12,120 nt of DNA from CAVQBP01 sp964448105 (GTDB lineage Bacteria; Bacteroidota; Ignavibacteria; Ignavibacteriales; Ignavibacteriaceae). Every line of letters begins with the position of its first letter. The first letter of the stretch is position 1. The notes beneath the pieces are model-generated. The model saw nothing but the letters and a program-made list of their open reading frames with translations, did no database searches and was not told where the DNA came from. This document shows, in pieces, positions 6,318 to 12,120 of this stretch. The stretch lies in NCBI GenBank assembly GCA_964448105.1, contig CAYUVK010000134.1:1-12120 (forward strand), in the 5' to 3' direction. Position numbers and translations under genes: made by a program.

Positions 6318-8609
6318 ATGATTAAAATAAATAAAAAGTTACATCTATTTATTTCTTTAGTATTCTTTTTATTTCTGAATACTCTTTCGGCACAGACTGT
6401 CACAATGAAAGGAACTATTGTTGACGCAATAACCAAAGAATCCTTACCCGGTGCAAATATTTTATTGCTTGGAACAAGTATCGGTGCTGCAAGCGATAAT
6501 GAAGGAAAATTTGTAATAAGGAACATTCCCGCCGGTTCTTATAAAGTTAGGACATCTTATGTCGGATATAAAACAAATGAATTTGATGCTGAATTACAAG
6601 CGGGCAGGGTATTTGAAACAGAGATTAAATTGAGTCCTGCAAGTATAGAAGGACAGACTGTAGTCGTAACAGCCCAGGCAAGCGGACAAAATGAAGCAAT
6701 TAACCAGCAGTTGTCGGCCGATCAAATTAAAAATGTAGTTTCGTTAGCACGTATTCAAGAACTGCCAGATGCTAATGCTGCTGAATCTGTTGCCAGGCTT
6801 CCCGGTGTCTCACTTATACGGGAAGGAGGAGAAGGTTCTCAAGTTGTTATCCGCGGTTTATCACCTCAATATAATGAGATTACTATTGATGGAATCCAGC
6901 TCCCCGGAAATGTCGTGTCAAATGATCCGAATTCTCAATCATCTTTAATTGGCGACAGAGCTACAAATCTGAGCATGATATCTTCAAGTATGCTTGGCGG
7001 AATAGAAGTAATCAAAGCAATTACGCCTGATATGGATGCTGCCGTACTTGGTGGTGTAGTAAATTTCGGGTTGAAAAAAGCAGCTAAGAGCAATTCCGGT
7101 TTACCGTCATTTAGTTTACTTGTACAGGGAAGCCATAACGCACTAAAAAGAGCAACTGATGATTATATGATAGTCGGTTCATACGAACAGAGATTTTTTG
7201 ATCAAAAATTAGGTTTGTTTTTGCAGGGGTCGATAGAAAAACGTAACCGGAGTTCAAATCAACTGGGAGTAAATTACCAGCTTAATGATAAGGCTCACGG
7301 CGATCAAGGTGTGCCGGATCTTATTTCATTAAATCTGACGGATGTTGCAAGAATACGGGAAAGAGACGGTATTACTGCAGTATTAGATTACTCCCACTCG
7401 TCTGGTGAAATTGATTTCTATAATTTTTTCAGTACAAGTAATACAACACCTGTTTCCAGAACGGAATCAGTCATTCAAAATCGAAACTGGATGTATTATT
7501 CGGCCACTGATTCTAAAAATAAATTGAACGTAATCACTAATCTCATCAGCATTAAGCAGGATATTCCTATTTTCCATATTGATCTTAAACTTTCTCATAC
7601 TTATTCGGAAAGCAATAATCCCGGAGATTTATCATTTTCATTTTGGCAGCAAAATGCAGGTTTATCCGGATTGGGAAATTTATCAAAACTAAATCCGAAA
7701 GCATTAATAGCACTGGTTAAACCTAATAGTTCAATTGCCAATTTAGAAACTATCAACTACTCCGCAAATTTTTCAAGAGACAGAACAGTAACGGGAGCAA
7801 TTGATTTACAAACCCAGTATGTTTTTTCGAATTTTCTGACAACTAAAATAAAATTCGGCGGCATGTTCCAATACAGGGATAGATCATATGATTATAGTTA
7901 CGGACTCGGACCGAATATTTATTTAGGGGGCGGAAATACAGTTTCAAAAATTTTGCAATTTTACCCGTGGATGGAGACTTACGGAAGCAGTGTTACAGTA
8001 ACAAATTTTATTGATAAAGGTTATTCATTCGGAAATTTCCTTAACGGTGATTACCCGATCGTATATCCTATAGGTAAAAATTTTATGCATCAAATTTTTG
8101 ATCTGGTTAGAGTCGGTGCATCTCCGGAAAGCTTTCAAAATGTAAAGAATGTATCCTCGGTTTTTGATTATAACGGAAACGAGAAAAAAAGCGCTGCTTA
8201 TGCAATGGCTACCATTAATCTCGGTGAATTAATTTCCATTTTACCAGGGGTTCGATATCAAAATCTAACTACGAGTTATTTTGGGCATAGAACGGAACAG
8301 ATCCCTGGCGGATACCGTGTTACAGATACTACGGTCACAATAGCTCACGGATATTGGCTTCCTATGCTCCATTTAATTTATAAACCCCTGAGCTGGATGC
8401 AGGTGCATTTTGCATATACTCATACATTGAATTATCCTGGTTACAGCGCAATAGTACCGAGATATCAGATAAGTTTAAACTCCATTTCCTACAATAATTA
8501 TAATTTAAAACCGGCGACTTCTGAAAATTATGACCTTGTTTTTTCATTTTATAATAATGAGCTCGGATTATTTGCAATTGACGGTTTCAAAAAAAGAATT
8601 GAAAAATGA
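6318..8609 (+). CDS. TonB-dependent receptor 1, N-terminal three quarters (broken by chimeric junction and gap)
   Basis: This is an outer-membrane, TonB/ExbBD-energised transporter, probably for an oligosaccharide. A signal peptide (1-25, LSA|Q) is followed by a carboxypeptidase-regulatory-like domain (about 28-113, GTIVDAITKESLPGANILL…VGYKT). Next come the linker GQNEAINQQLSADQIKNVVS and the plug, with LPGVSLIREGGEG (161-173), VVIRGLSPQYN and DGIQLPG, then TPDMDAAVLGGVVNF leading into the barrel. The linker and plug wording recalls the Xanthomonas/Caulobacter-type receptor family more than SusC. AGAGG stands five bases before the ATG. The real coding sequence stops at about 8606: the TGA at 8607-8609 comes from the foreign fragment joined there. 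Comparison with receptor 2 shows the natural protein continues at 8744 after about one missing residue, giving about 973 residues. No SusD-like gene is adjacent. Confidence 0.9.
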   Translation: MIKINKKLHLFISLVFFLFLNTLSAQTVTMKGTIVDAITKESLPGANILLLGTSIGAASDNEGKFVIRNIPAGSYKVRTSYVGYKTNEFDAELQAGRVFETEIKLSPASIEGQTVVVTAQASGQNEAINQQLSADQIKNVVSLARIQELPDANAAESVARLPGVSLIREGGEGSQVVIRGLSPQYNEITIDGIQLPGNVVSNDPNSQSSLIGDRATNLSMISSSMLGGIEVIKAITPDMDAAVLGGVVNFGLKKAAKSNSGLPSFSLLVQGSHNALKRATDDYMIVGSYEQRFFDQKLGLFLQGSIEKRNRSSNQLGVNYQLNDKAHGDQGVPDLISLNLTDVARIRERDGITAVLDYSHSSGEIDFYNFFSTSNTTPVSRTESVIQNRNWMYYSATDSKNKLNVITNLISIKQDIPIFHIDLKLSHTYSESNNPGDLSFSFWQQNAGLSGLGNLSKLNPKALIALVKPNSSIANLETINYSANFSRDRTVTGAIDLQTQYVFSNFLTTKIKFGGMFQYRDRSYDYSYGLGPNIYLGGGNTVSKILQFYPWMETYGSSVTVTNFIDKGYSFGNFLNGDYPIVYPIGKNFMHQIFDLVRVGASPESFQNVKNVSSVFDYNGNEKKSAAYAMATINLGELISILPGVRYQNLTTSYFGHRTEQIPGGYRVTDTTVTIAHGYWLPMLHLIYKPLSWMQVHFAYTHTLNYPGYSAIVPRYQISLNSISYNNYNLKPATSENYDLVFSFYNNELGLFAIDGFKKRIEK

Positions 8610-8732
8610 GTTGGAAGGGGCAAGGCCTTTTGTTGAAAAACTTATTGAAAGCGGGATACTTTGCAATCAAACCCATACTCACACTATCCGTTTTGCACCT
8701 CCGCTGATTATCAAAAAGAAAGAGATTGATTG
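8590..8732 (+). pseudogene. Foreign fragment: C-terminal part of ornithine aminotransferase (probable assembly chimera)
   Basis: Read in the frame beginning at 8590, this stretch encodes about 47 residues, including ELEGARPFVEKLIESGILC and HTIRFAPPLIIKKKEIDW, and runs straight into the N gap. The IRFAPPL…EIDW pattern, preceded by GLLC-x-x-TH-like spacing, is characteristic of the C-terminus of ornithine aminotransferase (RocD/OAT), a PLP enzyme that converts ornithine to glutamate semialdehyde. It lacks its whole catalytic part and lies inside a receptor gene. It joins at a 19-base A-rich sequence (8589-8607) readable in both genes: KKRIEK for the receptor, KKELKN for the aminotransferase. 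Sitting directly beside a scaffold gap, it is best explained as a wrong contig end. A real insertion cannot be excluded from sequence alone. Confidence 0.8.
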
Positions 8733-8742
8733 NNNNNNNNNN
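8733..8742. other. Assembly gap (10 N)
   Basis: Ten N bases separate the aminotransferase fragment from the resumed receptor gene. Ten is the same filler length as the first gap and is unlikely to be the real distance. By comparison with receptor 2, the natural receptor needs only about one codon between 8606 and 8744: a Leu codon ending in A would fit the base at 8743. Confidence 0.95.
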
Positions 8743-8743
8743 A

Positions 8744-9373
8744 ATCTTTGCATCTACAACATATCTCTCTGATTTAAGTGCATATCCAGAACTGCCGCAA
8801 AATAGAAATCAGTTGTTTGAATTTAACACGTTCATTAATAATCCTAATGCAATCGACGTTTGGGGAATTGAAACAGACTGGCAGACTCACTTCTGGTATC
8901 TGCCCGAACCTTTTTCGTGGGTTGTGTTTAATATTAACTACACCCATATTTTTTCGGAAGCCAGTTATCCCAGAAGTGAAGTAAATATTGTTTATAATCC
9001 CGATGGTACATTTACGAGATCTGTCCTTGACACATTTTATACAACACGGTTGCTAAACCAGCCAAATGATATCTTAAATTTTGCCGTTGGTGTTGATTAT
9101 AAAGGATTCTCAAGCAGACTTTCAATGTTATATCAAAATAACATCTTTAAGAAACCGGATTTCTGGATGCAGAACAGGATTAATTCAGATAAATATATTA
9201 GATGGGATTTGTCTATTAAACAAGAACTCCCCTGGTATGGGATCCAAATTTTTATGAACTTGAATAATATTACCGGGGAAAACGATACAGATATTAATCA
9301 AAAGAACGGTTACCCTGTCTCAATTGAAAGATATGGTATGACCGGGGACCTCGGACTTAGGGTTAGCTTTTGA
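8744..9373 (+). CDS. TonB-dependent receptor 1, C-terminal barrel part
   Basis: The first receptor resumes in a different frame with IFASTTYLSDLSAYPELPQ and gives 209 residues to TGA. It is outer-membrane beta-barrel sequence, with alternating strands such as FSWVVFNINYTHIFS, FAVGVDYKGFSSRLSMLYQN and the penultimate strand IQIFMNLNNITGEND. It ends MTGDLGLRVSF, the aromatic C-terminal residue expected of a protein folded by the BAM complex. It aligns closely with receptor 2 over DVWGIET-[DE]-WQTHFWYLPEPFSW and TRLLNQPNDI. It has no start of its own and is not an independent gene. The next receptor starts 135 bases later. Confidence 0.88.
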   Translation: MFASTTYLSDLSAYPELPQNRNQLFEFNTFINNPNAIDVWGIETDWQTHFWYLPEPFSWVVFNINYTHIFSEASYPRSEVNIVYNPDGTFTRSVLDTFYTTRLLNQPNDILNFAVGVDYKGFSSRLSMLYQNNIFKKPDFWMQNRINSDKYIRWDLSIKQELPWYGIQIFMNLNNITGENDTDINQKNGYPVSIERYGMTGDLGLRVSF

Positions 9374-9508
9374 ATAATTTGAATTGATATATCAAATAGA
9401 AAATAAAAAAATGCAGCGGAAAGAAAGCTTCCTGATGTTTGCGGATACTCATAATGTTAAAGTGATTTTTAATGCTGTCAGCTTTAGGATTCTTTCTAGC
9501 AGGTAATC

Positions 9509-12120
9509 ATGTTCGAAAGGAATAAAAAATTACAGCCAGTTAATATATTATTGTTATTCATGTTATTCGTCAATGCTGTACTGGCCCAATCAGTAACAAT
9601 GAGAGGTACGGTTATAGATTCGGTGACTAATGATTTTCTACGCGGGGCAAATATTATATTAGTTGGAATAAGTATTGGTACTGCTACTGATGATGAAGGT
9701 AAATTTATAATCCGGAACATTCCCCCCGGTAACTATAAAGTTAAAGCTTCGTATGTCGGCTATGAAACCAAGGAACTTGAAGTAGCATTAAAAGCAAACC
9801 GGGTCTTGGAGACTACAATAAAATTAAATCGTGTAAGTGTAGAAGGACAAACGGTAACGATAACATCTCAGGCTATCGGTCAGAATGAAGCAATAAACAA
9901 GCAGTTATCTGCGGAGCAAATTAAGAACGTTGTTTCATCGGAACGGATACAGAAGCTGCCGGACGTTAATGCTGCGGATGTTGCGGCAAGACTTCCGGGA
10001 GTCTCACTTATACGGAATGGAGGAGAAGGTGCCGAACTTGTTATACGCGGTTTGTCTCCTCAATACAACCAGGTTACCATCGACGGAATTCAGCTTCCAC
10101 CAAATATTGCTGTAAACGGGGAATATACTCAATCAACATTGGTAGGAGACAGGTCAACAAATCTAAGCTTGATTTCATCAGGAATACTCGGCGGGGTTGA
10201 AGTTATAAAAGCCATCACACCCGATATGGACGCGGCAGTTCTTGGAGGAGTAGTAAATTTCGATTTGAGGAAAGCAGTAGATAGTTCCTACTCACCATCT
10301 TTCGAACTGGTAATGCAGGGCGGATATAATGATTTAAAAGACAATTATAATAATTACAGACTATCAGGAACTTATCAGCAGCGTTTTTTTTCGCAAAAGC
10401 TGGGATTATTTTTACAAGGCTCTATTGAAAGGAGAAATCCAGGCGGAAATTCCTTATATGCGAATTATTACCTGAATGATAAACTTCATGGCGATTTAGG
10501 AACCCCGGATATTACATATGTAGGTTTAGGCGATTACGTCAGCAGAAATGAAAGAGAGGATTTAACTGCCGTTTTAGATTATAAATATTCCACCGGTGAA
10601 ATTGGATTTAAAAATCTTTTCTCCAGGTATGATATTAAAAGGGTTTACAGGGGAGAATCAATTTATCCTCAGCAGATTTCTGTGAATTATTCGGCAGCCG
10701 ATATTCGGGATAAATTAAATTCGATTGTAAATATTTTCAGTATTAAACAGAATGTTCCTTTTTTTAATATCGATCTAAAACTAGCGCATGCATATTCCGA
10801 AAGCCTTAATCCAAAAAATTTATCTATTTCGTTTTATCAAAGGTATGGAGGTTTTTCCCGTTTTGGAAATTATTCAAAACTAACACCCAAAGCCGTTGCA
10901 TCTCTGGTGGTTCCAAATGAAGCGTCTGCCTGGTATAGTGGAGTTTCTGATAATTCAAGTTACGTAAGAGACAGAGCATTAACTGCAGCGGTTGATTTTA
11001 ATTCTGATTATTTAATTTCTGATTTTTTCACGGCAAATCTAAAATTCGGCGGGATGTATCAATACCGTAAACGATCATATGATTCTGACAGATGGACGGG
11101 TCCGTCGTCGCCACCGGAGGTTTCAATTTCGCAAATTTTAAAGCACTACTCTGGATTTCAAACCTACAATTACAGTCCAACTATAAAGAACTTTATAGAT
11201 AGAACTTATTCGTTTGGGGACTTTTTCAATGGAGATTATTCTATCTATTACCCGGTAGATATAAATCTTATGAACTTAATTTATGATTTTGTCCGGACCC
11301 CCGGACTTACTAAATCCGATCAGTATAATTCAACTATTCCCGATTATCATGGTACGGAAAATAAAAGTGCTGCATATTTAATGACAAAATTTAATTTTGG
11401 AGATTTAGTAACATTTCTGCCCGGAGTACGGTATCAAAATCTTACAACAACTTACTTTGGTTACAGAATAGAAAAAACTTATCCTGAAAATTATCTGTAC
11501 AAAACTGCAATCAAAACCGTAGCCATCGGATATTGGCTGCCGATGGTCCATTTGATTTATAAACCTTTTTCCTGGTTCCAGCTCCATTTCGCATATACTA
11601 ATACATTAAACTACCCGCCGTATTCTGCTATAGTACCAAGTTATACGGTTGATCAGACTTCCATTGTTTATAACAATTATAATTTAAAGCCTGCGACTTC
11701 GGAAAATTATGATCTTGTATTTTCTTTTTTTAATAATGAAATCGGTTTATTTACATTAAATGGCTTCAAAAAGAGAATTAAAAACCTGGTCTTTTCGAAT
11801 CAAACATTTGTTACGGATTTAAACGCCTACCCGGACCTGCCGCAGGATAGGCATCAGTTGTTTACTTTTAATACTTATATTAACAATCCGATTCCCATTG
11901 ATGTCTGGGGTATAGAAACAGAATGGCAGACTCATTTCTGGTATTTGCCTGAACCGTTTTCCTGGATTGTATTCAATATTAATTATTCTCATATATTGTC
12001 TCAGGCGTCATATCCCAAAGGTGAACTTAAAGTTGATTATAATGAAGACGGCACCTATCAAATATCTGTCATAAACCCGTTCTATAAAACTCGGCTTCTA
12101 AACCAGCCTAATGATATTTT
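9509..12120 (+). CDS. TonB-dependent receptor 2, tandem paralogue, 3' end beyond window
   Basis: The frame is open from ATG 9509 to the window edge (870 codons) without a stop and is closely related to receptor 1 along its whole length. A signal peptide (1-26, VLA|Q) is followed by the carboxypeptidase-regulatory-like domain with VTMRGTVIDSVTND and VGYETKE. Next are the linker GQNEAINKQLSAEQIKNVVS and the plug (LPGVSLIRNGGEG from 162, VIRGLSPQYN, DGIQLPP, TPDMDAAVLGGVVNF), then the barrel up to TRLLNQPNDI. Plug and final barrel strands are strongly conserved between the two copies, while middle barrel and loop segments differ more. This suggests duplication followed by a shift in ligand range. 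About 105 further residues are expected beyond the window. AGCAGG lies about five bases before the ATG. This intact copy is the reference for judging the damage in receptor 1. Confidence 0.93.
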   Translation, partial: MFERNKKLQPVNILLLFMLFVNAVLAQSVTMRGTVIDSVTNDFLRGANIILVGISIGTATDDEGKFIIRNIPPGNYKVKASYVGYETKELEVALKANRVLETTIKLNRVSVEGQTVTITSQAIGQNEAINKQLSAEQIKNVVSSERIQKLPDVNAADVAARLPGVSLIRNGGEGAELVIRGLSPQYNQVTIDGIQLPPNIAVNGEYTQSTLVGDRSTNLSLISSGILGGVEVIKAITPDMDAAVLGGVVNFDLRKAVDSSYSPSFELVMQGGYNDLKDNYNNYRLSGTYQQRFFSQKLGLFLQGSIERRNPGGNSLYANYYLNDKLHGDLGTPDITYVGLGDYVSRNEREDLTAVLDYKYSTGEIGFKNLFSRYDIKRVYRGESIYPQQISVNYSAADIRDKLNSIVNIFSIKQNVPFFNIDLKLAHAYSESLNPKNLSISFYQRYGGFSRFGNYSKLTPKAVASLVVPNEASAWYSGVSDNSSYVRDRALTAAVDFNSDYLISDFFTANLKFGGMYQYRKRSYDSDRWTGPSSPPEVSISQILKHYSGFQTYNYSPTIKNFIDRTYSFGDFFNGDYSIYYPVDINLMNLIYDFVRTPGLTKSDQYNSTIPDYHGTENKSAAYLMTKFNFGDLVTFLPGVRYQNLTTTYFGYRIEKTYPENYLYKTAIKTVAIGYWLPMVHLIYKPFSWFQLHFAYTNTLNYPPYSAIVPSYTVDQTSIVYNNYNLKPATSENYDLVFSFFNNEIGLFTLNGFKKRIKNLVFSNQTFVTDLNAYPDLPQDRHQLFTFNTYINNPIPIDVWGIETEWQTHFWYLPEPFSWIVFNINYSHILSQASYPKGELKVDYNEDGTYQISVINPFYKTRLLNQPNDI

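Larger units (their letters stand above)
6318..12120 (+). repeat. Tandem gene duplication of TonB-dependent receptors
   Basis: The units starting at 6318 and 9509 encode paralogues of the same architecture in the same orientation. The similarity seems to reach a little upstream of the starts: AGCTTT…CTAGAGGTATTT before the first ATG compared with AGCTTT…CTAGCAGGTAATC before the second. This suggests that the duplicated unit included the ribosome-binding leader. Third-position divergence is considerable, so the duplication is not recent. Confidence 0.8.

Noticed and set aside
6209..6526. Minus-strand reading frame of 105 residues over the start of receptor 1
   Set aside because: It is the antisense of the receptor's signal and regulatory-like domain. 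A similar antisense frame appears at 9496-9720 over receptor 2 only because the two receptors are paralogues, so the apparent conservation is inherited from the sense strand.
8530..8772. Apparent 80-residue protein spanning the receptor, the aminotransferase fragment and the gap
   Set aside because: Its first 20 residues are an out-of-frame reading of the receptor, and its end crosses N bases. Only the part from 8590 has coding meaning, as a fragment of another gene.
9384..9395. Perfect 12-base palindrome TTGATATATCAA just after the stop of receptor 1
   Set aside because: It is short, has no spacer and consists mostly of A/T. Such palindromes are common by chance at this base composition, and it lacks the T tract of a terminator.
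6139..9508. SusC/SusD-type polysaccharide utilisation pair
   Set aside because: The receptors share the regulatory-like domain with SusC, but no SusD-like lipoprotein lies next to either one in this window, and the plug wording matches another receptor type better.
9496..9720. Minus-strand reading frame resembling the one at 6209-6526
   Set aside because: It is the antisense shadow of receptor 2, explained by the gene duplication on the + strand, with no start signal of its own.

Overview
The window is an AT-rich piece of a draft genome or metagenome scaffold, with two 10-N gaps. It most likely comes from the Bacteroidota/Chlorobiota/Ignavibacteriota group, with Ignavibacteria-like the best guess. 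Three signs point there: a secreted glycosidase ends in a type IX secretion sorting domain (NYPNPFNP...GIYFYRL), two TonB-dependent receptors begin with a carboxypeptidase-regulatory-like domain, and coding is low in GC. Every convincing gene is on the + strand.

Layout: (1) 2-735, the 3' end of a secreted glycoside hydrolase with a chitobiase-type C-terminal domain and an F5/8C (discoidin-like) domain, probably a GH20 beta-N-acetylhexosaminidase, interrupted by an N gap. (2) 802-1983, a ROK-family repressor with an N-terminal winged helix. (3) 1984-2322, an AT-rich non-coding stretch with two adjacent inverted repeats and a possible promoter. (4) 2323-4746, a cytoplasmic GH94 disaccharide phosphorylase. 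(5) 4930-6138, a secreted GH18-like protein with a T9SS tail. (6) 6318-9373, a TonB-dependent receptor broken by a second N gap. (7) 9509 to the window end, a close tandem paralogue of that receptor, running off the edge.

Together this reads as a compact glycan-utilisation locus. A secreted endo-acting GH18-like enzyme cuts the polymer, one or both outer-membrane receptors import oligosaccharides, an exo-hexosaminidase trims them, the GH94 enzyme splits a beta-linked disaccharide with phosphate, and the ROK protein senses a sugar. The GH18/GH20/ROK combination suggests a GlcNAc-containing beta-glycan (chitin-, N-glycan- or peptidoglycan-like). That substrate is inferred. No SusD-like partner is seen, so the receptors look closer to the Xanthomonas/Caulobacter TonB receptor type than to SusC/SusD pairs.

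The most surprising feature is at 8590-8732. Inside the first receptor, just before the N gap, lies the C-terminal coding fragment of an ornithine aminotransferase. It is joined through a short shared A-rich sequence and is most likely an assembly chimera. Removing it and the gap restores the receptor almost exactly, as judged against its tandem paralogue. I found no RNA gene, CRISPR array, insertion sequence or clearly new system.
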